DNA from: F23-B02 sp963625655 | GTDB taxonomy: Bacteria > Bacillota > Clostridia > Oscillospirales > Oscillospiraceae | DNA: 64,000 bases | Direction: 5' to 3' | Assembly: GCA_963625655.1 (NCBI GenBank) | Contig: CAVFTS010000004.1 | Location: forward strand, 1 to 64,000 | Part shown: positions 1-7,530 of the stretch, in pieces | Position numbering within the stretch: the first letter of the stretch is position 1 | Layout: each line of letters starts with the position of its first letter | Notes under the pieces: model-generated | What the model was told of the DNA's origin: nothing | Seen by the model: the letters and a program-made list of their open reading frames with translations, nothing else | Database searches by the model: none | Program-made: the position numbers and the translations under genes

Positions 1-772
1 CCGAGTATACGCCGAGGAGGTTCTCGCCGGGGATGTGCAGGAACTGGGGCAGACCTGCGCCGGAGCCGATGAACACTGCCTCGAACTTCTCCTCGTCAAG
101 CAGCTCGTCGATGGTGATGGCCTTGCCGATGACTGCGTCGGTGACGATCTTGACACCCATTGCCTTGAGGTTCTCGACCTCGACGGCAACGACCTTATCC
201 TTGGGGAGACGGAATTCGGGGATACCGTAAACGAGAACGCCGCCCGCCTTGTGGAAGGCTTCAAAAATGGTGACGTCGTAGCCCATCTTGCGGAGGTCAC
301 CCGCACAGGTGAGGGAAGCGGGGCCGGAGCCGATGATGGCGACACGGTGACCGTTGGATTCGGGAACCTTGACAGGCTCCTTGTCTTCCTTGTTCATGTG
401 GTAGTCCGCAACGAAGCGCTCCAGACGGCCGATGCCGACAGGCTCGCCCTTGATGCCTCTGACACACTTGCTCTCGCACTGTTTCTCCTGCGGGCAAACA
501 CGGCCGCAGACTGCGGGCAGAGAGTTGGTGGAGGTGATGATCTCATATGCAGCGTCGAAGTCGCCTTCTGCGACCTTGGCGATGAATTCGGGGATGCGCA
601 CGGATACGGGGCAGCCGGTGCGGCAGGGCATATTGTGGCAATTGAGGCAGCGCTTTGCTTCGTCTATCGCCATTTCGGGAGTGTAGCCGAGAGCTACCTC
701 GTCAAAATTGCCGGCACGGACCACGGGATCCTGTTCGGGCATCGGGTTCTTTTCCATCTTCATATTAGCCAT
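1..772 (-). CDS. nfnB: NfnB-like large subunit of NADH-dependent ferredoxin:NADP+ oxidoreductase (partial, C-terminus beyond window)
   Basis: GltD-type flavoprotein, the large subunit of the cytoplasmic electron-bifurcating transhydrogenase NfnAB. About 257 residues are visible. The N-terminal part has the two Cys-rich iron-sulfur segments (CLNCHNMPCRTGCP, then CGRVCPQEKQCESKCVRG), followed by the dinucleotide fold (VAIIGSGPASL) and the GIPEFRLP segment of the glutamate-synthase small-subunit family. The ATG at 772 overlaps the end of nfnA by 8 bp, so the two are translationally coupled. A plain glutamate synthase small subunit is the alternative, but the PyrK-like partner with NfnA cluster ligands argues for Nfn. 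The remaining residues lie beyond base 1. Confidence 0.88.
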   Translation of the reverse strand, partial: MANMKMEKNPMPEQDPVVRAGNFDEVALGYTPEMAIDEAKRCLNCHNMPCRTGCPVSVRIPEFIAKVAEGDFDAAYEIITSTNSLPAVCGRVCPQEKQCESKCVRGIKGEPVGIGRLERFVADYHMNKEDKEPVKVPESNGHRVAIIGSGPASLTCAGDLRKMGYDVTIFEAFHKAGGVLVYGIPEFRLPKDKVVAVEVENLKAMGVKIVTDAVIGKAITIDELLDEEKFEAVFIGSGAGLPQFLHIPGENLLGVYS

Positions 773-1631
773 TACGCTTACCTCCGGTCATATTGCAGAT
801 GTGCTTTGCAGCCTCGTCCTGCTCGTCTTTGTAGAATGCGGCACGCTTGATGAGAGAGTCGAAATCGACCTCGTGAGCGTCGAAGTCGGGACCGTCAACG
901 CAGGCGAACTTGGTCTCGCCGCCGACGATGACACGGCAGCCGCCGCACATGCCGGTGCCGTCGACCATGATGGGGTCGAGGGAGATGATGGTCTTGATGC
1001 CGTAGGGACGGGTAACGTCGGCAAGGAACTTCATCATGATGTCGGGACCGATGGCGATGACACGGTCAAACTGGGGCTTGTTCTCTGCGATGTTGGCATC
1101 GATCTCCTGCTTGAGATACTGAGTGGTAAAGCCCTTCTCACCGTAGGTGCCGTCGTCGGTGCACATGATGAGCTTGTCGGAAGCTGCCTTGAGCTCGTCC
1201 TTGAGGATAACGATGTCGGCGCTTCTGAAGCCGGCGATAAAGGTGACGTCAATGCCCCTTGCGTGCATTTCCTTCGCAATGGGGTATGCGATGGCGCAGC
1301 CGACGCCGCCGCCTACGACGCAGACCTTCTTGAGACCTTCCATCTCGGTGGCCTTGCCGAGGGGGCCTACGAAGTCGGTGATGTAATCGCCTTCCTCAAC
1401 GGTGTGGAGCATCTTGGTGGTGCGTCCGGCAGCCTGAACCATAACGGTCACGGTGCCCTTCTCACGGTCATAGCCCGCAACGGAAACAGGGGTGCGTTCG
1501 CCCTGCTCGTCAAGACGGAAAATGACGAACTGACCTGCCTGGGCGTGCTTTGCGACCAGGGGTGCTTCGATTTCAAACAGGCAGATGGTCTTTGCCTCGT
1601 TCAGAAATCTCTTAGTTACTACTTTAAACAT
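765..1631 (-). CDS. nfnA: NfnA-like small subunit, FAD and [2Fe-2S] protein
   Basis: 288 residues, PyrK/ferredoxin-NADP reductase family, the NAD(H)-side subunit of NfnAB. An FAD-binding beta barrel comes first (RTPVSVAGYD, residues 47-55), then an NAD-binding fold (VCVVGGGVGCAIA, about 103-115). The C-terminal cluster site is Asp224-x4-Cys229-x2-Cys232-x11-Cys244. That is the Asp plus three Cys pattern described for the NfnA [2Fe-2S] cluster, and it differs from the all-Cys pattern of PyrK. It precedes nfnB with an 8-bp overlap and has its own sigma-A promoter about 75 bp upstream. In this family the complex couples NADPH with NADH and ferredoxin. The assignment rests on ligand spacing and gene order. 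Confidence 0.9.
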   Translation of the reverse strand: MFKVVTKRFLNEAKTICLFEIEAPLVAKHAQAGQFVIFRLDEQGERTPVSVAGYDREKGTVTVMVQAAGRTTKMLHTVEEGDYITDFVGPLGKATEMEGLKKVCVVGGGVGCAIAYPIAKEMHARGIDVTFIAGFRSADIVILKDELKAASDKLIMCTDDGTYGEKGFTTQYLKQEIDANIAENKPQFDRVIAIGPDIMMKFLADVTRPYGIKTIISLDPIMVDGTGMCGGCRVIVGGETKFACVDGPDFDAHEVDFDSLIKRAAFYKDEQDEAAKHICNMTGGKRNG

Positions 1632-1705
1632 CTCATTACCTCTTGTCTAAAATATATTTTGATTATTTTCAGAACACTTGGATAACCTTTTGGGTAACCT
1701 TACTG

Positions 1706-1734
1706 ATTGTACTTTAATTGCGGCATATTGTCAA
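1706..1734 (-). promoter_or_regulatory. sigma-A promoter of nfnAB
   Basis: On the minus strand TTGACA (1734-1729), a 17-nt spacer and TACAAT (1711-1706). Start of transcription is expected near 1699, giving a leader of about 70 nt before the nfnA ATG. Confidence 0.8.
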
Positions 1735-1860
1735 CAGCTATGTTGCGGGAAATATTTAAAAAAGTGCTGGAATATCAATGGGTTTTCGAGTTTCTTTGCC
1801 TACAAATTAACACAGTTTCTGCGCATGATGAGGCTCAATTTCACAAAACCGCCTTTGTTA

Positions 1861-1889
1861 TTGCGCAAATACGGCGGCGGAGTTATAAT
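1861..1889 (+). promoter_or_regulatory. probable promoter of galM
   Basis: TTGCGC, a 17-nt spacer and a perfect TATAAT, ending 17 bp before the galM ATG. The -35 box is weak. The Shine-Dalgarno GGGAGAGGTG follows directly, so the leader is very short. Confidence 0.55.
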
Positions 1890-1906
1890 GCGGGAGAGGT
1901 GATACG

Positions 1907-2866
1907 ATGGTTTCGGTAAAGAGCTTCGGAGAATATAAATTGTTCGTGCTTGAAAACGGCGGCTGCACGGTGTCGGTAAGCGACCTCGGAGCAACGGTGC
2001 AGAGCATTCTTATACCGGACAGGGACGGGAAGACGGGCGACATTGTGCTTGGCTACGATACGCCGGAGGAGTATCTTTCCCACGACGGCTTCCTGGGTGC
2101 TTTCGTCGGGAGGTACGCAAACCGCATTGCCGGGGCACACTTTAGCCTCAGCGGCAGGGAGTATGCGCTTGCGGCAAACGACGGGCGCAATACGCTGCAC
2201 GGCGGCGGTTACTTGAGCTTTTGCAGGTTCGGTGCGGAGGTTTTTGGCGACGGCGTCGCATTTACGCTCAAAGACCCCGACGGAAGCTGCGGCTTTCCGG
2301 GGAATGCGGTGATCACGGTGCGCTATACGCTGACGGAAGACGCAAGGCTCTGCATCGACTACAGCGCCGTCTCCGATGCGGACACGGTGTTTAACCTCAC
2401 GAACCACAGCTATTTTAACCTGCGCTGCGGCGGAGATATACTGTCGCATGAGCTTATGATAAACGCAGACCGCTACCTGCCGACAGATGCCGAGCTTATA
2501 CCGACGGGCGAGATGAGAAACGTTGCCGATACGGATTTCGACTTCCGCACTCTGCGCCCCGTGAGGTACGGAGGCATAGACAACTGCTACGTTTTAAACG
2601 GCGACCTCTGCGCCGAGGTGTACGATCCCGTGAGCGGCAGACGCATGACGGTCACGACCGATATGCCCGGAGTGCAGCTTTACTGCGCAGGGATGCTCGG
2701 CGAAAGGAAGGGAAAGCACGGTACCGTGATGGGCGCTAACTCCGGGCTGTGCCTTGAAACGCAGCTTTTCCCGGATTCACCGAACCGCAGTGAATTTCCG
2801 AGCTGCGTATTCAGGGCGGGTGAGGTATTTAAAAGCCGTACCGTGTACGCATTCGATGCGCTTTGA
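1907..2866 (+). CDS. galM: Aldose 1-epimerase (galactose mutarotase)
   Basis: 319 residues, close to the usual GalM length; cytoplasmic interconversion of alpha- and beta-anomers of aldoses. Family hallmarks are YANRIAGA (substrate-binding Arg region), NTLHGGG with its catalytic-region His, NLTNHSYFNL with the second His, and a C-terminal acidic residue in LCLETQLFPD. The ATG at 1907 follows GGAGAGGTGATACG. It is monocistronic between the nfn promoter and the convergent rqcP gene, with a shared terminator downstream. No other sugar gene adjoins it, so the substrate (galactose, glucose or another aldose) is not indicated by context. Confidence 0.92.
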   Translation: MVSVKSFGEYKLFVLENGGCTVSVSDLGATVQSILIPDRDGKTGDIVLGYDTPEEYLSHDGFLGAFVGRYANRIAGAHFSLSGREYALAANDGRNTLHGGGYLSFCRFGAEVFGDGVAFTLKDPDGSCGFPGNAVITVRYTLTEDARLCIDYSAVSDADTVFNLTNHSYFNLRCGGDILSHELMINADRYLPTDAELIPTGEMRNVADTDFDFRTLRPVRYGGIDNCYVLNGDLCAEVYDPVSGRRMTVTTDMPGVQLYCAGMLGERKGKHGTVMGANSGLCLETQLFPDSPNRSEFPSCVFRAGEVFKSRTVYAFDAL

Positions 2867-2870
2867 TATG

Positions 2871-2903
2871 AAAAAACAGACACCGGAAGGGTGTCTGTTT
2901 TTT
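2871..2903. terminator. bidirectional terminator between galM and rqcP
   Basis: Perfect inverted repeat of AAAAAACAGACACC around GGAA, with A-tracts on the left and T-tracts on the right, so it can stop transcription from both convergent genes. Confidence 0.88.
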
Positions 2904-3142
2904 CAAAGCTCCCGATACATTGCGGGGGCTTCGTCCTTTTTTGCGGTCTCGTTTACGCTCAGCACCTCGACCTTTAGGCTGCGCTGACCGAAGGCTATTT
3001 CGATTATGTCGCCGACCTTCACCTGATAGCTTGCCTTTACGGGTCTGCCGTTGACGGAAACACGCTCGCTTCCGCAGGCATCCCCCGCAACGGTCCTGCG
3101 CTTTATGAGGCGGGAGACCTTCAGATACTTGTCAATTCTCAT
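2903..3142 (-). CDS. rqcP: S4-domain RNA-binding protein, RqcP/YabO type
   Basis: 79 residues consisting essentially of one S4 domain: MRIDKYLKVSRLIKRRT, then SVNGRPVKASYQVKVGDII. Size, sequence and position match B. subtilis YabO (RqcP), which acts with RqcH in adding C-terminal tails to nascent chains on stalled large ribosomal subunits. The reading frame continues upstream with low-complexity sequence, but ATG 3142 begins exactly at the family start. It lies 67 bp after hup, separated by a terminator hairpin. A general Hsp15-like (HslR) role is the alternative name for the same fold. Confidence 0.85.
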   Translation of the reverse strand: MRIDKYLKVSRLIKRRTVAGDACGSERVSVNGRPVKASYQVKVGDIIEIAFGQRSLKVEVLSVNETAKKDEAPAMYREL

Positions 3143-3168
3143 GCCATGCTCCGTACTGTAATTTCTAC

Positions 3169-3200
3169 AAAAAAGCGGCAGACGAACCCGTCTGCCGCTT
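3169..3200 (-). terminator. terminator after hup
   Basis: Stem AAGCGGCAGACG closed by a 4-nt loop and followed by TTTTTT on the minus strand. rqcP lies directly downstream, so its expression from the hup promoter would depend on read-through. Confidence 0.85.
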
Positions 3201-3209
3201 AAAATTTGA

Positions 3210-3485
3210 TTACTCTGCAACTGCGTCCTTGAGAGCCTTGCCCGCCTTGAAGAAGGGGACCTTGGATGCGGGGATCGCAATTTCCTCACGGGTCTTGGGG
3301 TTGCGGCCGATGCGCTCACCGCGCTCTTTGATGTCGAATACGCCGAAGCCGACCATCTGAACCTTCTCGCCTGCGACGAGGGTGTCTACGATGGTGTCGA
3401 ATGCTGCGTTGACTGCCTTCTCGGAATCCTTCTTGGACAGACCGGTCTTTTCTGCAACGGCTGCTATAAGCTCTGCCTTATTCAT
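3210..3485 (-). CDS. hup: HU-family nucleoid DNA-binding protein
   Basis: 91 residues, the standard HU length. It begins MNKAELIAAVAEKTGLSKKD and contains the DNA-binding arm signature GFGVFDIKERGERIGRNP with KTREEIAIPASK. HU dimers bend and compact DNA. The start has a strong AGGAGG Shine-Dalgarno. It sits between a MurJ/SpoVB-like gene and rqcP, as in the B. subtilis yabM-mazG-yabO neighbourhood, with hup in the position where mazG might be expected. Confidence 0.96.
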   Translation of the reverse strand: MNKAELIAAVAEKTGLSKKDSEKAVNAAFDTIVDTLVAGEKVQMVGFGVFDIKERGERIGRNPKTREEIAIPASKVPFFKAGKALKDAVAE

Positions 3486-3664
3486 ATTGTAATCCTCCTA
3501 ATAATACGCACAATGCGTCTGTTTATATATTAACCTGCAAGCGTCCGTATGGTGCGCAGGCTGCCGACAAATCGCCGCCCCAAAAGACAGCATTGAAAAT
3601 CTACCACATTTCAGTAGCATGTGCAAGCTTTTTTTACAAAAATGCCGAAAATATCTAAAATAGC

Positions 3665-5272
3665 TTATTTCATGTGCAAAAGCTTGGCAATTTTGTCGCC
3701 CTTGGGGATGAGAGTCATGTCCTCGGCGGTGATCGCACGGAGCTTTATCGCAAATACCGCATATGCTATGACCGCCGCTGCGATGGCAACGCAGAGGTCA
3801 AGAGCGGTGCTGAGCCTGCCGGTGGGGGCGAGGATGCCGCTCATAAGGAGGAACACCCCGTATGCGACCGCCGCCATGATGAGCGTCGCAAGCACGGGAC
3901 GCAGCAGCACACGGCTGAGTCTGGGCGCCTTGTCGAGACTGCGGCACATGAAGACATAGTTCATGGCGCACATCGAAAAGTAGCAGGCAATGGTGCCTAT
4001 CGGCGCACCGTAGATGTTGATGTCGGGATCGCCGACGAGGAAGTAGTTCACGACGATCTTAATGACGCCTCCGACGATAATGGATATGAGAGTGAGCTTT
4101 TCCTTGCCCGCCGCCTGAAGGACTGCGGTACTCATGAGGTACATGCACACGAAGACGGAGGCAAAGCCCAGCGTAAAGAGAAGCATGGGGCCGGATTCGT
4201 GAACGTCGGAGTACAGAAGCCTTATGATGGGGTCAGCGAGAACGGAGAGCCCGATGCCCATGGGCAGACACACGGCTGCGGATATGCGCAGTGAGTCCTC
4301 GGAAATCTTTGCGGCCTCGTCCCTGAGACCGCCGGCAAGCTTCATCGCAATGGCGGGGATGACGGAAATGGTGAGCGGGGTGATGAAGGCTGCGGGCAGA
4401 TTGTAAAGCGTCTGAGCGTAGCCGTAGGTGCCGTAGAGCGCCTTGGCTTCGCTGTAGCTGAAGCCGGCTGCGTTCTGGAGCCTGCCCATGCACTGACTGG
4501 AGTCAATGAGATTTACGAGGGAAAATACGATGGAGCCGAGCGCTATGGGGATGCCAATGCGAACGAAATCCTTTAATATTACGGAGTCGGGATCGGGGAC
4601 ATCGGGGTTGGGGATCGTTTCGTAACGGTAGTTGCGGTGCTGTGAGACCATCATGTATATGAGCGCCGCAAGCGAGCCGACGGTGACGCCGAACACGGCG
4701 CCCGCCGAGGAGACGGAGTTGTCGTAGCCGTTGCTCGTAAAGTACCATGCAAGGGCGAGCCCCGCAATGACCTTTGCCAAAACCTCAATGACTTGGCCGA
4801 CGGTGGTGGGGATCATATTTCCGTGACCCTGTGAAAAGCCCCTGTATGAGGAAGTTATGCAGCACAGAAGCACTGATGGAGCAAGCACCCAAATGCTCTC
4901 GGCGGCATCGGGGTTGTGAAGCACGGTGCCGGCGAGCCAGTCGGGGAAGAGTATCATAACGAGAGTGCAGACAAAGCCGAGAACGAAGAACGTCTTCTGC
5001 GAAACGCTGAAGACCCTGCGCACCTGAAGCGTGCGTCCCTGCGAGTTTGCCTCGCTTATCATTCTCGAAAGAGCTACGGGAAGTCCGGCTGTAGCAAGCG
5101 TCAGAAAGACACTGTAAACATTATATGACGAGAGAAACAGCGCATAGCCTTCCTTGCCGAGCATATTGCCCAGAGGGATCTTGTAGATAGCGCCGAGTAT
5201 TTTCATTATAATTACGCCGACGGTCAGAATAACTGCGCCGTGGAGATAGTTCTGCTCCTTGGATTTTGCCAA
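3665..5272 (-). CDS. MATE-like polysaccharide/lipid II flippase, SpoVB/YabM/MurJ family
   Basis: 535 residues with about 14 predicted membrane segments and no long soluble domain. The N-terminus (ILGAIYKIPLGNMLGKEG, then SYNVYSVFLTLATAGLPVAL) is typical of SpoVB/YabM proteins, which move lipid-linked cell-wall precursors across the membrane. The start appears to be TTG at 5272, eight bases after AAAGGAG; no in-frame ATG fits as well. A sigma-A promoter lies just upstream. The following genes hup and rqcP suggest the YabM branch. A second, collapsed member of the family lies at 30039-30909. Confidence 0.88.
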   Translation of the reverse strand: MAKSKEQNYLHGAVILTVGVIIMKILGAIYKIPLGNMLGKEGYALFLSSYNVYSVFLTLATAGLPVALSRMISEANSQGRTLQVRRVFSVSQKTFFVLGFVCTLVMILFPDWLAGTVLHNPDAAESIWVLAPSVLLCCITSSYRGFSQGHGNMIPTTVGQVIEVLAKVIAGLALAWYFTSNGYDNSVSSAGAVFGVTVGSLAALIYMMVSQHRNYRYETIPNPDVPDPDSVILKDFVRIGIPIALGSIVFSLVNLIDSSQCMGRLQNAAGFSYSEAKALYGTYGYAQTLYNLPAAFITPLTISVIPAIAMKLAGGLRDEAAKISEDSLRISAAVCLPMGIGLSVLADPIIRLLYSDVHESGPMLLFTLGFASVFVCMYLMSTAVLQAAGKEKLTLISIIVGGVIKIVVNYFLVGDPDINIYGAPIGTIACYFSMCAMNYVFMCRSLDKAPRLSRVLLRPVLATLIMAAVAYGVFLLMSGILAPTGRLSTALDLCVAIAAAVIAYAVFAIKLRAITAEDMTLIPKGDKIAKLLHMK

Positions 5273-5307
5273 AAAAATCGCTCCTTTTTGTGCAGTGGCA
5301 ATTGGTT

Positions 5308-5336
5308 AATATATATCATACACCAATAAAAATCAA
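5308..5336 (-). promoter_or_regulatory. sigma-A promoter of the flippase gene
   Basis: Minus strand TTGATT (5336-5331), 17-nt spacer, TATATT (5313-5308), about 36 bp before the TTG start. Confidence 0.65.
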
Positions 5337-5351
5337 GGGAATTGTGTGAAT

Positions 5352-5391
5352 TTAAAAGGCAAAGCCACAGCGGAAGCCGTGGATTTGCCTT
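5352..5391 (-). terminator. terminator after the MBL gene
   Basis: Inverted repeat AAGGCAAA ... TTTGCCTT with an inner CCAC/GTGG stem, followed on the minus strand by TTTTAAATT. Confidence 0.75.
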
Positions 5392-5394
5392 ACA

Positions 5395-6021
5395 TTACGG
5401 GATATATTCCAATACCGCCACCTGTTCGGGGGTGCTTTTGTCAATGGTGATGGTGTTGCCGGGATACTTTTTCACTATGGGCAGAGGCATATACTGATCG
5501 GTAAACGCTTCGACCCTTTCAAGGCGGCGGTTGCCGTACTTGCCGTGGGCGTAGTGCATGGGGATGACGACGTTCGCAAAAAGCTCGTCGGCAAGCGGCT
5601 TCGTCTTATCGCTGGGCATGGCACGGAAGCCGCCGGCGGCGATCATCAGAACGTCGGCTCCGAAAAGCTCGCTCTTTTCGTTGCCGGTGAGTATGGCGCC
5701 GAAGTCGCCCATGTGTACGATCTTATAGCCGTCCCAATTGAGTATATGTATTCTGTCCTTGCCCCGAAGCAGCCCCCAGCTCGTATCATGAAAGGTGTCG
5801 ATATACGACAGCTCGTAGGGGCAGGGCTTAGTCGGATCCGGTATCGTTACGGCGGCACGGTTGTTGTGTCCGGGATGCTCGTGGCTGCACAGCACGGCGT
5901 CCGCCGTGACCGAGAGCTTTGGATAGCCGCCGAGCTGACGGCTCTCATAGGGGTCTATCACAACGCTGTACCCGTTGTGGCTTATCTTGAAGCAGGCATG
6001 ACCGAGCCAGCATATTTCCAT
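5395..6021 (-). CDS. MBL-fold protein with altered HxHxDH motif
   Basis: 208 residues, UlaG/YtkL-like subgroup of the metallo-beta-lactamase superfamily: MEICWLGHACFKI at the start, then HMGDFGA and IPMHYAHGKYGN near the C-terminus. The canonical metal motif HxHxDH reads HEHPGH, so the metal-binding Asp is replaced by Gly (codon GGA); both His pairs and the later HxGD remain. The protein may bind one metal, hydrolyse poorly or have another role. It starts 25 bp after the murC stop with AGGAG and probably shares the murC transcript. The substrate is unknown. Confidence 0.8.
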   Translation of the reverse strand: MEICWLGHACFKISHNGYSVVIDPYESRQLGGYPKLSVTADAVLCSHEHPGHNNRAAVTIPDPTKPCPYELSYIDTFHDTSWGLLRGKDRIHILNWDGYKIVHMGDFGAILTGNEKSELFGADVLMIAAGGFRAMPSDKTKPLADELFANVVIPMHYAHGKYGNRRLERVEAFTDQYMPLPIVKKYPGNTITIDKSTPEQVAVLEYIP

Positions 6022-6046
6022 GGTAACAGCTCCTTATCTTTTAGGC

Positions 6047-7417
6047 TTATTCCTCAAGAAGCTCCTCGCCTATGCGATAGACGTTTCCGGCTCCGACGGT
6101 GAGTATCAGATCACCGGGGCGGGCGTTCTCGGCAAGATCACGCTCAATCTCGGCAAAGGTGGGGAAGAACCTTGCGCCATCGATTTTTGCGGCGAGGTCT
6201 GCGGAGGATATTCCGAGTACGTTCTTTTCCCTTGCGGCGAATATCTCCGCAAGATACACGAGGTCGGGTCGCCTGAGCTGACGCACGAAATCGTCAAACA
6301 GCGCCTTTGTGCGGGAGTAGGTGTGAGGCTGGAACACGACGACGGTGCGCTTATAGCCGAGACCTTCGACGGCATCGAGCAGCGCTTTAAGCTCACCGGG
6401 ATGATGGGCGTAGTCGTCGTACACGTCGGCGCCGTTAAACTTACCCTTGAACTCAAAGCGCCGCCCCGCACCCGAAAAGCCGGACAGACCGTACTTCACG
6501 GCGGTTGGCTTGATTCCGAGACAGAGACAGGCGGCGGCGGCAGCAAGAGCGTTCATGAGATTGTGCTCGCCGGGAACGTGGATACGGACAGATTCGATAC
6601 ACCTGCCGCCGTACATTATGTCGAAGGTGGTGACGGAGCCGATGCGGACGATGTTCTTTGCGTACACGTCCGCCTTGGGACTTCGTCCGAAGGTAACGAT
6701 ACGTCTGCCGATGCCCTCAAGTGCGTCCATGGTATTCGCATCGTCGTAGTTTGCGACGACGCAGCCGCTTTCGGGGACGTGCAGCGCAAAGCTGCGGAAG
6801 GAGCGCTTTATGTCGTCAAGATCCTTGAAAAAGTCGAGGTGATCCTCCTCAATGTTCAAAATGACCGCCACGGTGGGGTAGAAGGAGAGAAAGGAGTTAT
6901 AATACTCACAGCTCTCCATTATAATTGTATTGCCCTTGCCGACACGGTGGCTCGCCTTCAGCAGCGGCAGCGTGCCGCCTATCATGACGGTCGGGTCCTT
7001 TTCCGCCGCCATGAGGATATGCGTACACATGGACGTGGTGGTGGTCTTACCGTGCGTTCCGGCGATGCAGAGGGCGTTTTCGTAGCCCTTCATAATCGCA
7101 CCCCATGCCTGGGTGCGCTCGTAAACGGGGATACCCAGCTCCCTTGCACGGACGATCTCCGGGTTATCGTCGTGAGCGGCGGCGGTGCGGATGACAAAAT
7201 CCGTGTTCTCGGAGATGTTGTTGCCGTCGTGACCGATGTAAATGTTTATACCAAGCTCCCGAAGATGGGAGGTGCGCTCACTCTCGGCAATGTCGGAGCC
7301 GCTGATGTTAAGCCCGCAGCCGACGAGCACCTCGGCAAGCGGAGCCATGGAAACGCCTCCTATGCCGACGAGGTGACCGTGGCAATGACTGCTTAAAAAT
7401 TCGGAAAAGTCTTTCAT
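6047..7417 (-). CDS. murC: UDP-N-acetylmuramate--L-alanine ligase
   Basis: 456 residues. It adds the first L-Ala to UDP-MurNAc in peptidoglycan precursor synthesis in the cytoplasm. The N-terminal Rossmann-like domain has LVGIGGVSMAPLAE, the central domain the Mur-ligase ATP loop CIAGTHGKTTTTSM, and the C-terminal domain DDYAHHPGELKA and HTYSRTK, all typical of MurC. The open frame extends upstream to 7510, but ATG 7417 with AGGTG eight bases upstream matches the family start. The divergent cca gene begins 113 bp away. An MBL gene follows it. Confidence 0.96.
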   Translation of the reverse strand: MKDFSEFLSSHCHGHLVGIGGVSMAPLAEVLVGCGLNISGSDIAESERTSHLRELGINIYIGHDGNNISENTDFVIRTAAAHDDNPEIVRARELGIPVYERTQAWGAIMKGYENALCIAGTHGKTTTTSMCTHILMAAEKDPTVMIGGTLPLLKASHRVGKGNTIIMESCEYYNSFLSFYPTVAVILNIEEDHLDFFKDLDDIKRSFRSFALHVPESGCVVANYDDANTMDALEGIGRRIVTFGRSPKADVYAKNIVRIGSVTTFDIMYGGRCIESVRIHVPGEHNLMNALAAAAACLCLGIKPTAVKYGLSGFSGAGRRFEFKGKFNGADVYDDYAHHPGELKALLDAVEGLGYKRTVVVFQPHTYSRTKALFDDFVRQLRRPDLVYLAEIFAAREKNVLGISSADLAAKIDGARFFPTFAEIERDLAENARPGDLILTVGAGNVYRIGEELLEE

Positions 7418-7530
7418 ATATACACCTGCTATACGCAAAATTAACAATTTTGTATTGATGTTGATTTGGGCTGATGATATTATAATACCGCAAAATGAAT
7501 CTGGCAACATTTTTTAACCAAGGTGAAGCT

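Noticed and set aside
35..850. 271-codon plus-strand open frame
   Set aside because: Antisense of nfnB/nfnA; no ribosome site, low-complexity composition, and the minus-strand frame has unmistakable NfnB/NfnA motifs.
708..1685. 325-codon plus-strand open frame
   Set aside because: Lies antisense over nfnA; arises from codon bias of the real gene.
6020..7396. 458-codon plus-strand open frame
   Set aside because: Complete antisense image of murC, which carries all Mur-ligase motifs.
7418..7530. Clear divergent promoters between murC and cca
   Set aside because: TATAAT is present at about 7488, but no -35 box has acceptable spacing on either strand, so I do not annotate a promoter.
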